64,000 nt of DNA from Shinisaurus crocodilurus (GCA_021292165.1 CM037885.1:10287042-10351041), one strand, 5' to 3'; positions 45,496 through 56,190 are shown, counted from the stretch's first letter. Numbers and translations are program-made. Notes: generated by a model from the letters alone, not told the origin.

Positions 45496-48098
45496 ATGAT
45501 GTCTGAAGTACCCAAGCATGTGGAAGCTGGGAGCACTGAGGACATTGGCTTTGAGGAGGATGGGACTTCGACCGGTGAGCAAAGTATAGCAAGCAGTGAG
45601 GGAGGACTGGCACGTTGAGTTTGGGGGTGGGGGATGCTGGAGTTCCCCTTCCTCCCACCAACAGCCCTGCATGGTCAGAAAGGAGTCATCAGAAAGAGCT
45701 GTCCCGATCTGACCTGATTTGTGCTTAGATGGGAGACTTACAAGGTAAGCATGTGTGGATGCTAGAGGAGCTGGATGGCCATGCAATACTTTCATAGATT
45801 TCATAGATCATAGAGCTGGAAGGAGCCTACAAGGCTATCGAGTCCTAACCCCCTGCTCAGTGCAGGTACCCTTCTTGGTTTAACAAGTCGCTGGTCTGTT
45901 GGCCTGCAAAACTGGAATAATAATTGGTCTGCCTCGCTATGTTCTTGTGGTGAGACTAATAAGCTCAGTGTGAGAGCTGGATAGCGGTGTCCTCTCTAGC
46001 TATGGTTTTTGTGTCACTCTTATCTTTCCCACTGACTGCAACTGTTCCACCAGTGGTGCCGTTCTACAAGAAAGGGCACAGGGGGCTTGACACAGTGGCT
46101 CCACAGCAGCTTTTCCCATCTGGTGCCGTCCAGACATGTAACTTCCATTATTCCCAGCCAGCATGGCCATTGCAGGGCCCCAGGGTGGAAAAAGCTGCTC
46201 CAGAGCATTAGGAAAGCATTTTATCTCTTGTCTCTTTTAAGTATTATATTGCTGAGTACTAAAGCGGTGGTTTGTTTTCATAGTGCATTTGACTCCTCCC
46301 TTTTTAGGGCTGTTCTTGGATTGGCTCCTGCATGCTGTGCAGTTCTCCTGTGTGGCTTCTGAATAGATCCTCCCACATGCCCCATCCATAGACCTAAGAA
46401 ATAACTTAAGAGTGATGCACCACTCTTCCTTGAAATTCCAGTTCCCGACTGAAAGGTGCCATTTGTGGAGCAGGAATAGGGACTGGAGAACTAATCCGCC
46501 TTCTTATCTCCATGGTGCTCCACTCTGTATACCTGGTATTGGTACTGTGCATATATGGCAATGTTCAATTTGTGATCAGCCTACAGCATTGAGAACCATA
46601 TTGATTTGTGATCTTGGTCCAACATGAGGTCTTTTCTTTTTAGTACATTATTTGTGCATATCATCTTTCCTCCATGGAAATAGAATTTAGGTTGGAGTAA
46701 ACTCCCCCACCCCCACCAATCTTTGCAACTACCCTATAATATGAGTTCTGGCAGTCATGGGCTGTGATTCTTCCAGGTCTCTCCACCATGCAAGAAGAGG
46801 ATGAATCTGAAGCAACCTCGGTATCTTCTGGAGACAGCAGCCCCCCAACCCCAGCTGCCAATGGCTATCCAGGTATGGAGGCTCGAAAGGGTCAAATCGC
46901 AGGCAAGACTGTCTAATGCTATGTAGCAAAAGGTCTGGGATCTAGGACTCTTTGAGTCAGATAGAAGGGAATTAAGCTAGGCCTTAATGAGTGTGGGGTT
47001 CAGCCACTACTTTGTAGTTCAAGGGATTCTGCAACATGTAAAGTAGTACCTCTCAACATATTAAGAGTGCATTTCCAACCACTAAGGGCACAATCCTATG
47101 TATGTTTAGACAGAAAAAGTCCTACAACTCCCAGCATTCCCCAGGCAGCATGGCTAGCTGGGGAATACTGGGAGTTGTAGGACTTTTTTCTGCCTAAACA
47201 TGCATAGGATTGTGCCTTAAATAACTAGTCTCTGCTGTCCTCACACAATTGAGATAAGTTGGCAGAGCTTCTTGATTGGAAGGCTGGCTTTCAGGCTGGG
47301 TTTAAGTTCCAGAACACCCCCAGCTCTGCAATTTGTTCTTCCCCTTGCATTCTGCTCGCAGGATTTGCAAATGTTGGTGTTCTTAAATTGCAGAATGCCA
47401 AGGGGTTGGCAAACAGGGATAGCTTTTCCCACACCATCGCTGGAGTGCTGAACCGCAGAGGTGGGGCTGCGTGTGTGTGTGTGTGTGTGTGTGTGTATCT
47501 CATTGTGTTTTCCTTCTCGGTTGTTTCACTAGGCCCTCGGAGCAAAGAGCCACAGGCAACTGTTGGGGAGCTGTTAGACGATGGTGGAGAGGCTGGGCCG
47601 GATCGGCTGAGCAATTCACAGGCCCCCAGCCCCGAGTGGCATGAATGCCCTGAATGCGGGCGTGGTTTTGGCACTTCACGGGCTCTGAAGGTGCACCGTA
47701 GCTACCACGTTGGGCGGAAGCGGCCTCACAGCGGTTCCTCTTCATCCAAGCCACCGCCACCTCTGATCTTGCCCGGTAACTCCGAGAGCCAGGAAGGGCG
47801 GACAGCCCTGATATCTGGCCGGGGCAGAGCTTTCCACTACATATGCGCCGAGTGTGGCCTGGGCTTTGCCTCTCCTGCCACACTGGAGGGCCATCGCTGT
47901 GAACATGGCTGGCGCCGGAGCCCCCCAGCCCCTCCCCGTAACAAGCCTTCCCCCTCCCCTGCCCCCAAGGAGGCCAACGGGGATCAGGACACAGATGGGG
48001 CTGATGGACCATACCATTGCACCGAATGCCCAGGGGAGTTTGGCTTGGTGTCGGAACTTCATGAGCACTACATGCTTCATGCTCGCGGAGAGCTGTAG
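45496..48098 (+). CDS. ZNF428: C2H2 zinc-finger protein, ZNF428-like (three fingers)
   Basis: Coding exons 45496-45574, 46777-46872 and 47533-48098 join in phase 1 (G/GT, G/GC) with GT-AG junctions, giving 741 nt or 246 residues. Start: ATG ATG at 45496 in the exon that begins after tcttgcag at 45469; the second ATG is equally possible. Residues 1-93 are acidic and Ser/Pro-rich. Finger 1 has C97, C100, H113 and H117. Finger 2 is YICAEC...HRCEH. Finger 3 is YHCTEC...HEHYMLH, immediately before the C-terminus HARGEL. A Pro-rich, basic linker separates fingers 2 and 3. The protein is presumably nuclear and nucleic-acid binding; targets are unknown. The last finger and HARGE tail match what I recall of mammalian ZNF428, whose protein has only one C2H2 finger. 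Assignment rests on that tail and on gene order with ZNF576 and an IRG gene. A second possibility is an unnamed ZNF576 paralogue. Confidence 0.85.
45790..45866 (-). mobile_element. 5S SINE/CR1 tail fragment
   Basis: tcatagagctggaaggagcc ... accccctgctcagtgcagg only. The 5S head is missing. Confidence 0.65.
46100..46200. repeat. Diverged family-C MITE
   Basis: tttcccatctggtgccgtcc with mirrored gggccccagggtggaaaaag. In intron 2 of the ZNF428-like gene. Confidence 0.45.
47093..47219. repeat. Fold-back MITE, family B
   Basis: aagggcacaatcctatgtat ... catgcataggattgtgcctt, with arms carrying ctacaactcccagcattccc and its complement. Intact reference copy, inside intron 3 of the ZNF428-like gene. 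Confidence 0.78.
47470..47497. repeat. (GT)n microsatellite
   Basis: About 13 GT units, 35 bases before the exon-4 acceptor of the ZNF428-like gene. It may sit where the branch point or pyrimidine tract lies. Confidence 0.85.
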
Positions 48099-48868
48099 AT
48101 CATTCTCTGCCCCTTCCCTCCCCCCCTTTCCCTCCCCAGTGTAATGCGTGCTGCCTGCCAAGGGATCTGTCTGGCCAGGACTCCGAGCAGTGAAACCTCC
48201 TTCATTATATTTTTTTAGTTCCTTGTTTTAGTTTCTTTCTATATTTCTAAAATGAATTTAGCTTGGAGGTGGGAGAGGGGAGGCACAAGTGCTCAGAGCA
48301 TCCCTTTGGTGTGTCCCTGCCTCCCTAGAGTGAGTGCAGCATTTATGGAAGCCCTCCTGCTTTCCTGCAGGGTCACAGGGAGAGGTGCTGCCTTCCCCCT
48401 GCACCTAAGAGAAAGATGCTCTGGATCTAGCACCTGTAGGTCCTTAGCCGCCATCCCCCAAAGGGAGCCCATGTAAAGGGGCTTTTGCGATGGAAGCACT
48501 AGCAGTATTGGGCTTCTAGCTCATTTTCACTGATTGAACCAGGGTGGGGTGGGTGGGAGACCTATTCCAGGCCTGTCCTGAGATTGGGGGAAGAAGAAGG
48601 GATGGAGTGGAACTGCTTGTCCTGTGTGCAAGGTCCTGCATCCCAACGCCCACCCTCCGCTGTGGGGTGCCCACTGTTGTCATCATCCTGTCTGGTACCT
48701 GGGGCAGTCCATGCTGAACCGAAGCTGTATTCTGTTTGTCTGTGTGTGTGTGTGCGCGTGCGTGTGCGTGTTTGGCTTTTAAGAGAGCGGCTTCTAGAGA
48801 CGGCATCCAATCAGCATAAATCATGAATATTAACCATCTCTCTTCACAGTAGCTGGGAGATCTGGTTT

Positions 48869-48874
48869 AATAAA
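48869..48874 (+). terminator. Polyadenylation signal of the ZNF428-like gene
   Basis: AATAAA about 770 bases after the stop codon, followed by a GT-rich tgattctgtatgtgtgactt element, the standard downstream signal. The preceding 3'UTR holds a (GT)n/(GC) run at 48737-48771. Confidence 0.75.
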
Positions 48875-48966
48875 AGTGATTCTGTATGTGTGACTTATTG
48901 TGCCCATCTCTGTATTCATGAATGGGGGAAGGTTGATGGTTCCTGACTAGCTGTAAAAATCTATGG

Positions 48967-49859
48967 CAGTGATGGCGAACCTATGGCACGGATGCCACAG
49001 CTGGCACGCAGGGACCTCTCTGGGCACTCGAGCCATTGGTCGCCAGATCGCGAAAAGACCGTCCCCTTCTGCAAAACACTAATGATCTTGTTCTTTCTCA
49101 CAGTGTGAAACAGAATGATTTTATTCTAGAATTCCTGTTACAGAATTCTTTTCTACATTGTTATCACATTTAAAAGATTTTGAAGAATGATGCACAGAGC
49201 ATGGCTTGGATGTAAAGCCCTAACAGTTGACCCGAGTGCTGCATGTGTTGCTCTCAAACTAACGGAGTATGAGCCAAGTTTTGACAAATTATCAGCATGC
49301 ATGCAATAGCAAAAATCACATTAATTGTGCAAAAGCATGCCCAATGCAAACTTTTACCTAATGCAGTGTTTGCAGTCCAAGACATAGTGTTTAAAATATG
49401 TTAAGCACGTTTAGTTTTCTTGTTTATCTTGCTCATCCTAGTACAGGTTGACTTTTACTTTTACTAATCCGACACCTGTAGAAGCAGGGAAAGGACCCGG
49501 GGTAAAGCTTGCCCCATACAATTTCAGTCTGGCATATAATCATATTACAAGTTGAGAATCCCTTATCCAAAAATACATGTCCCTAATTATTTTAAAAGCT
49601 TGTATAAATTCCCTTCAGGGTATGTGTACAATGTAGTACTATAATTCTTTGAGTTGATTTTTCCCCAACAAAAAACTGTATCATTGAAAGCTCTGTTATT
49701 GTGTTTTTCTTTTAATTAGTTCGGACAACTGTATGAGTTTTTTCTAAAACGAAACCCTCAGTATTCAGGTTTAATTGCAGTGTTGGCACTTTGAAATAAA
49801 TAAGTTGGTTTTGTGTTGCAGTTTGGGCACTCAGGCTCAAAAAGGTTCGCCTATCACTG
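48967..49859. mobile_element. hAT DNA transposon with perfect 8-bp TSD
   Basis: 893 bp. Terminal inverted repeats are CAGTGATGGCGAACCTATGG at the left and (read inward on the other strand) CAGTGATAGGCGAACCTTTT at the right. The target duplication ATCTATGG is exact at 48959-48966 and 49860-49867, the hAT signature length. The ends resemble the OposCharlie1 (OC1) group of hAT-Charlie elements as I remember it. No intact transposase frame; the centre may hold decayed coding sequence. It lies about 90 bases past the ZNF428 polyadenylation signal. Confidence 0.88.
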
Positions 49860-49931
49860 ATCTATGGGGATCTGATTTCAAAAGACCTGTGGTCTGATTT
49901 GGAAGAAAATATTTTCTCTGCAAACAGAGCA

Positions 49932-50097
49932 GCTTTATTTATGCTGGCTCAGCTTGTCTGAGTGTGGAAAGCTAAGCAGGGTCAGGCCTGGTTATTACTT
50001 GGATGGGAGACCCCCTCCTCTAGTTTCCTGCATTGAGTAGGGGATTGGACTCGATAGCCTTGTAGGCTCCTTCCAACTTTATGATCTGTGAAATCTT
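49932..50097 (+). mobile_element. 5S-rRNA-headed SINE with CR1-like tail
   Basis: tatgctggctcagcttgtct ... ttacttggatgggagacccc ... ctccttccaactttatgatc. Confidence 0.82.
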
Positions 50098-50326
50098 CTC
50101 AGAGGTGTGCTTAGCATTACAAATTCTTCTAATGACACAGGATCCGTGGCTGTCCTTGTGGAACTTACAATATCATACAGGGTTCACAGCAATGTCACCC
50201 AAGTGTGCTGATCTCACAACTCTTACTTGAATGTCACAGCCACTTCCTAAGAGACGTACAGCTTTCACATACTTCCTATTCATATTTGAAGGCTGCTATT
50301 TGAGTAGCAAAAGCAGGAGCTAGGGC

Positions 50327-50395
50327 AGGAATGAGCAACTTGGTAGCTATAGGCAAAACATCTGGAGGGCCACAAGTTGCCTGAAATAGGGGAAC
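50327..50395. repeat. Right half of a family-C MITE
   Basis: gcaaaacatctggagggcca. The left arm is mostly lost. Confidence 0.5.
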
Positions 50396-51056
50396 CGCTT
50401 TAGCCTATAAATCTGATTTGCCACTGAAATGGTGTTGGAAATCAGACGTGCCAATTGTTCTATATTTGGAACTAGGATTTAGACTACATCTTGTTCGTTC
50501 CACTGTTTTGCAGCTTATACAAAGATGTCTAGTATAACTTGGGAGCTACAGTGCCATCATGCATTTGATGGGAAAGCTAACATGTTTATGTCAATGCAGC
50601 CATCTCTCCTAGCATTCATGTAGCAAATTAAGTAGCATTGTATATTTGCAAATTAGCTCTGCCTTCTTGGTACACTTTGCAGGTGGCTCTTAATTTAGTT
50701 TGTACCTTTTTTTTGAGTGCTCAAAAAGCACTGTAAGTGTTAGGCAAACACTTCCTTCTGCTTGGACCTTCTTAATGCTAGGTCCTCTGTACACTTTCTC
50801 AGTGCGGTGTGGATTTTTTATTCCAAAACTTTTCAAAGCATACGTACTCTGATTTTAACAAGCCCCTGCCATTACAGCAATTTCAGTATTTAAAGTGGGC
50901 ATAGCAAACAAAATAACTTTGCCCATTTATACTCTTAGAACATTACTTTCATGTGTGCCTGTTGCACTTTGCTGCCTCATTATTTTTTTAAGAATACTTA
51001 ACCTAAACTGGTTGAAAACTGTTTATCATACAGTGCTGCCTTCACAAAAAAATATA
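50396..51056. other. No supported gene
   Basis: AT-rich intergenic DNA between the two zinc-finger genes. No exon or repeat family recognised. Confidence 0.4.
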
Positions 51057-51311
51057 CAGTAGTACCTTGGATTACGAGTATAATTCGTTCCAGAACCATG
51101 CTCGTAATCCAAAGTACTCATACATCAAAGCGAGTTTCCCCATTAGAAATAATGGGAACTCCGCTGATTCGTTCCACAACCATTTAATCACTGCTTTGCC
51201 GGCTCCCTGACAAGGAGCCCCATGGAGGGAGCCGGCAAAGCAGTGATTAAATGGTTATGGAACGAATCAGCGGAGTTCCCATTATTTCTAATGGGGAAAC
51301 TCGCTTTGATA
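51057..51311. mobile_element. TA-flanked DNA element containing a giant hairpin
   Basis: Begins CAGTAGTACCTTGGATTACG after TA (51055-51056), the same terminal sequence as 41486 and 53692. From about 51123 it forms near-perfect inverted arms of roughly 86 bp (51123-51208 and 51226-51311) with one clear mismatch (CACAACC versus CATAACC) and a 17-base loop. The normal right end was not found, so palindrome formation or a later insertion has altered the element. Confidence 0.7.
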
Positions 51312-51895
51312 TGCCGGCTCCCAGCCGCCCCGCGCCTTGCTCTGTTGGCGCCTCGCGCACTGTCATGCCGGCTCCCGGGTAGGGAAACGGCACGGCAGCG
51401 CGAGGCGCCCGCAGAGCGAGGGGCTGCGCCGGGTCTCCTTTGCCAGCGGTGGCTCCCCTCTCCCGACTGCCAGCGTGCTCCCTGCCTAGCAAGCGGCGGC
51501 TTGCCTCCGTCACATCCGGCCCCAGGTTCACGTCACTTCCTGGGCCGGATGTACGCGTCACTTCCTGGGCCGGATGTGCTTTAGTTCATCCAAATAATGC
51601 CTCGCAGAAGATCAAACTTAGGTCGTCGTACTCGCGGAGCGGAAGCAGTGCGACGAGTAATTGCAAATCAAACTGAGGAAGAACGGGCATCAGCGAACGA
51701 GCGAAACAGACAAAGAATGGCTCAAATACGTGCCGAGGAAGCAGCAGAGCGACGTGCAGCCAGACTTGAGGATGCACGGTTGCGAGCACGGCGATCGCGT
51801 GAAATTAAACATATTAGAAACGTGCGCTTTCTCTTTTCTTTCTTTTCCAGTTTAACCAGACTGAGCCACAGCAACGCGTGGCCGGGTACAGCTAG
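51312..51895 (+). mobile_element. Helitron-like element, 3' end with N-terminal coding relic
   Basis: The open frame 51597-51902 starts MPRRRSNLGRRTRGAEAVRR and continues with Glu/Arg-rich repeats (NQTEEERASANERNRQRMAQ), resembling the N-terminal region before the helicase of Helitron proteins. It runs out at a Helitron-type 3' terminus: hairpin GCCAC...GTGGC at 51865-51882, then CTAG (51892-51895) followed by T. No Rep or helicase domain, so it is non-autonomous. The 5' TC end was not located; the GC-rich 51312-51590 part may belong to it or to host promoter sequence. No function in the host is implied. Confidence 0.6.
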
Positions 51896-51896
51896 T

Positions 51897-51900
<4 letters not shown>

Positions 51901-51927
<27 letters not shown>
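51901..51927. repeat. (TAA)n microsatellite
   Basis: Nine TAA units directly beside the Helitron-like end. Confidence 0.85.
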
Positions 51928-52482
51928 GGGGCGGGGGAGCGTGCGGTGGCCTTCAAGGGCTGGTAAGGGAGCCTGGTTGGTTTTTGGGAGAGTGTTTGAT
52001 TTAAGAGTAGGAAGTGTCGGTGACCGAGAAGGGAGTCTGAGGAGAAAGTGAGCTGTTGCGGATCAATGAGAGTCGAATGGGAGGGATTTGAGACGGGAAG
52101 AAGGGGAGGGGTTCTGAGCCGAGCAGGGAGAAAGGGGGCTGGATGGGGAACACTTATCAGTCTGGAGTTGATGTAGAGATGGGGGTGGGTGGAGGCGAGG
52201 CGAGGCACTATTACAGAGCTTGGAGACATTTCCCCCGTCCCGACGCGTCCCGTCCCAGAAGGGCCGGTTCAGGGAGGATGCAGAGGGGGAAAGCGCTTCT
52301 CAAGGAGGAAATGTCTGTGGGAAACCAAAGTGGCTGGGGTGGGGGTGGGGATTAGAAAGTGCTTTTATTAGCTCCTGATTACTGTCCTCCATACAGAAGC
52401 CCTGTAAATTATTCACCCAAGCAATTAGTACCTTGCCCTGCCAGTTGTTGGTCATTTATGGTACATTGATGGTCTAAAACAG

Positions 52483-52605
52483 CCTCCCCTAACCTTGTGC
52501 CCTCCAAATGTTTTGTACAACAGCTCTCAACATTCCTGACCAGTTGCCCATGCCGGCTGGGGCTGATGGAAATTGAAGTCCAAAACATCTGGAAGACACC
52601 AGACT
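52483..52605. repeat. Fold-back MITE, family C
   Basis: aaccttgtgccctccaaatg with mirror acatctggaagacaccagac. Confidence 0.6.
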
Positions 52606-52864
52606 GGTCTCAAAAACATGTCTGGTCTTCAAAACAAAACGCAGCAACACTGCCTGTCTGTGCTCCAGTTCACCTATCTCAGGTCCCTGGTTGACCTGAG
52701 ACAGGTGAATGGCTATTTTAAAAGTTTCTAAACAGAAACTAATATTGTGTTTGCTGGAAGGGGAGGTCATGATGAGAGGCTTATTAAAAGTAGTATATTG
52801 CACTTGTGGGGTTGGTGGGATTGGATGTTTTGTTCACTAGTTGGCTTCATTCTTGCAGGAAGCA

Positions 52865-54531
52865 ATGGCTGAGGCTTCTACAGTTAGCAAGTCACTGTTG
52901 GCTGAACAGCTTCTTAAAACAGTGCCGGACTGCAATGGGCTAGATGTTTCACTGCCCCGGGAGCATCTACCAACCTGTAAATCGGAACCTAACTATGTAG
53001 AGGAAGAGAGTCCTACAGCGCTGCCACGGGTCTGCCCAAGCACACATGGCAAGGGCAAAGAATCTCCTATCAACAATGCAATCTGTGAGTGCTATGATTT
53101 GGTTCTTGATTTTAGAAGATTTCCTACAGTTCCTAGTGCTCTACTGGTTATAAATATCTATATAAAAAGTAGCATTAGAGGTCATAACCTTCTTTCCTTT
53201 GATATATTTTTCTGCCAGCATTCTGAAATCTGAACCAGGATGAATATGGCTTCCTGAGACACAGGTTTTCTGCATGGCAGCATTTGCACTGCAGACAGCC
53301 AGTTCTAGCTCCATACATGCAACCCAATGTATTGCCCAGCTCCTTGGTAGTGTACTGCAAATTGCCCAGAGATCTGCCAGTAGATCCTAATCTACCTTCT
53401 GCCCACCCCAGTATTCAACACTGAGTTAAAGCTGCATTGCTTGTGTTGTCTGAAGGTTGTGAGGCTGGAGTGTTCACTTCCTGGCCTGTGAAATAGAATT
53501 CACTGGCCAGGAAGGGGGACGTTTTCAGTGTTCTGTCCATCCTTTTCTCTACAGGGTCATTCTATAGAGTTGATTGTTTAATGTTTGCTTTACTGTTTTT
53601 ATAACAATGTTTTGTTTTTTATTATATTTTTGTATACTGCCCTGGTATCTGTAGATGTAGGGAAGTATCGACATATCCTTGATAAATAAATACAGTAATA
53701 CCTTGGATTGCAAGTACAGTAATACCTTGGATTGCAAGTAACTTGGTTTGAGAGTGTTTTGCAAGACAAGCAAATTTTTAAATATTTATTTAATTTTTTT
53801 TGACTTGATATACAAGTGACGTCTTGCAATACAAGTACTGTAGTATGGCTTAAATTAAAAATCTCTGTACAAATTTTTTTGGGGGATTTCGTTTTGATAT
53901 AAGAGTGTTTTGGATTACAAGCACGCTTCCGGAACGAATTATGTTCTCAATCCAAGGCATGACCATACATTGTTGGATCTGTCAAGCCCTGTTTGATTCT
54001 CGCCATCTCTTCCTTCCCCCAGACAGCTTGGGTGCCAATCAGTGTTTTCACTGCCTGATCACCTTCCCGGATGAGAAATTTAAGGAGCGGCACATGAAAC
54101 GGGAGCACCCGGAAGACTTTGTTCAGGCCAACCTGCGTGATGCCCTCTTTGTCTGTTTTATTTGCAACAAGGCCTTTGAGAGTTCCCGTGCACTTATCTG
54201 CCATCAACGGGGTCATGCGTCTGCGCCACCCTCTGATTGCTTGCACCCTCTGTTTGACTGCTCTGACTGCGGCCGCCGTTTTGGCCAGTTAGCCAACTAC
54301 CAGCGTCACCGCCTGGGCCATGCTGCCGGCCACAGCTTGCCTCACCAGTGCCCAGACTGCGGCAAGAGCTTCCGACAGCTTTCAAACCTGCGTCGGCACC
54401 AGGCTTTCCATCAGCAGACCCAGGAGTTGCTGCCCTCCCGCCCCTATTCCTGCATGGAGTGTGGGGAGAGCTTTAACCAGGAGGCAGGGCTCCATGAACA
54501 CTACATCCGCCATGCCCGTGGGGAGCTCTAG
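52865..54531 (+). CDS. ZNF576: C2H2 zinc-finger protein ZNF576 (five fingers)
   Basis: Coding exons 52865-53084 and 54023-54531 splice in phase 1 (ATC T/GTGAGT; cccccag/AC), giving 729 nt or 242 residues. Start ATG 52865 lies six bases inside the exon that begins after tcttgcag; 5' non-coding exon(s) are not identified. The first 74 residues are acidic, with no KRAB, SCAN or BTB domain. Five fingers follow: CFHC...HMKREH (HX4H), CFIC...HQRGH, CSDC...HRLGH, CPDC...HQAFH and CMEC...HYIRH, ending HARGEL. ITFPDEKFKERHMKREHPED and QEAGLHEHYIRHARGEL match mammalian ZNF576 closely as I recall it. That protein has four fingers, so the third here looks extra. Expected nuclear, function unknown. TGEKP linkers are absent. 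It lies about 4 kb after the ZNF428-like gene on the same strand. Confidence 0.92.
53687..53968. mobile_element. Tigger/mariner-like element in the ZNF576 intron, tandem-duplicated end
   Basis: The terminal repeat tacagtaataccttggattg occurs twice in tandem (53690 and 53716). The interior (gcaagacaagcaaatttt) and decayed right end (ccggaacgaattatgttctc aatccaagg) follow. It stops about 55 bases before the acceptor of the last ZNF576 exon. Confidence 0.7.
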
Positions 54532-55500
54532 CAAGAGATGTCGCTACGTGCCTCGGCTCCCTGGATCTAGGGGGAGGCAGGAAGAGGATGAGCATTACTG
54601 TGCGAGATGCAAAGTCAGAATGAGGCAAGGAATGTGACTGAAGGGCCCTTTCTGGCTGGGAAATGGAGGGGAAAGGCCTCTGTTTCCTGGAAGTGCTTTC
54701 CTCCAGTCAGGGAGAATGGCTGGTTCAGGGGAATATGTAAAGAAGCATTTTCCTGACAAGAAGTGTTGCCTCTGTAGTGTGAGGGTAATTGGAAAATGGG
54801 CATGGGAACTTCCCCTTTTTAGGAGATGCTGACTTCTGTTGAGTTCCCTGTCAGATTTGTTGCTGGCCAAGGAAGCCCTCATCAGCTTCTTTTGGGTGTT
54901 TTTTTTCCCCTCCTTCTTTGCCTTATTGGATGGTCAACTCTGATGAGGGTTACACTCTTTGCCGAAAAAAGAAAGAAGCCTTGGGTGTCTATGTGGCCTA
55001 CAGGGAACCCGCTCACATCCTGTGGAAGGCGGGGAAGAAAGTGATCTGCCTGAGGGCAGAGAGGAGGCTAACTCAGGGCTGTGTGTAGTTGCTGTGTGCT
55101 GATTGTAATTTATACGTTGGAGTAGAATTCACCTTAAGAAGTTCTCAGCTTTTGTTTTTAAAACAAAACCACTTTAGCTTTATGGTTGTACAGAGAAGCT
55201 TGAAAAGTGGACAGTGTACTGCTTAGTGTCATCTCAGGAGCAGGAGGGTGATGAAACTGTGGCCAGGTGCAGAGTGCTTTGCTCCGCCCTTTGCCCCTCC
55301 ACACAGCTAATTGAAATGTAATGAATTTTATGAAAGGAAGGGCTGCACACCTCCTAGCTTGCATGCAATATTCCAGCAGCCGAATCCTGGGTCTCAGGAT
55401 TTAGGATACTGCTGCAGAGTTCTAATTTATAGGGGGGGTTGGAAAAAGCAACTTGGGATTGTACACAGCCTTGTCTAGGACAGGGGCTATGAATAAATAA
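54532..55500 (+). other. Probable 3'UTR of ZNF576
   Basis: Non-repetitive sequence after the stop codon up to the first canonical AATAAA (55491-55496, within gaataaataaatac). The signal adjoins a decayed transposon end (acagtaatacctttgcttca at 55503), so it could instead be transposon-derived. Confidence 0.45.
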
Positions 55501-56131
55501 ATACAGTAATACCTTTGCTTCAATTGCAAATGCCCCCGATATTGAATCCTGTATTCAAGTCAGAGAGTGGCTGATATGCTTGTGGCTTCCCAGTGTAAAT
55601 TCCTTCCCACTGCTCTGTGAACAAAGCAAGAAGCATCTCCTGGGGGCTATCTAGACATTGCCATTTATAATGATGCATCAGTTTTTCTTCCTTGTCCGGG
55701 GGTGAAATGTAAACCTTGAAATTATAACATCTCAGCCTGAGATGTGGGCTCTTACCCCTGCTGCTTAATTCCCCCAGGTAGCTTACTCTTAATTTCTCTC
55801 ACGGCTAGGGCAGAGTCTTCCAGCATGGTTTAAAGTTCTTACTGCTCATGATTAAGCCTTAGGAGAGGCATTTCAACCTTTGGGGGCGGGGAACACATGG
55901 AAATTGCACAAAACCACCAAATGATCAGTGGTGGGGCCAGGGGAAGAGGGCATGGCTCTCTGGGGAACCCCATTGGGTCAGATTTAGGCCCCAGGCCTGA
56001 GGTTCTTCACCCCGATATTGCCTCTGTGACCCTGGTTTTAAAACTAACCTAAAATCAATGTTTAAAAGAGAAAAATGGTAGTGGTGAAATCTGTTTCTTG
56101 AACATAGGCTCATTTGCTGCCTGAGCATTAC

Positions 56132-56190
56132 TAAGGGTGCAATCCTATGCAAGTTTAGGCAGAAAAAAAGTTGCATAGGATTGTGTCTTA
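56132..56190. repeat. Family-B MITE with central deletion
   Basis: aagggtgcaatcctatgcaa joined to gttgcataggattgtgtctt. Confidence 0.6.

Noticed and set aside
47259..47532. Upstream extension of the ZNF428 finger exon to a 279-codon frame
   Set aside because: The frame crosses a (GT)n tract and a good acceptor (tttcactag at 47524-47532). The spliced model with phase-1 exons gives a consistent protein instead.
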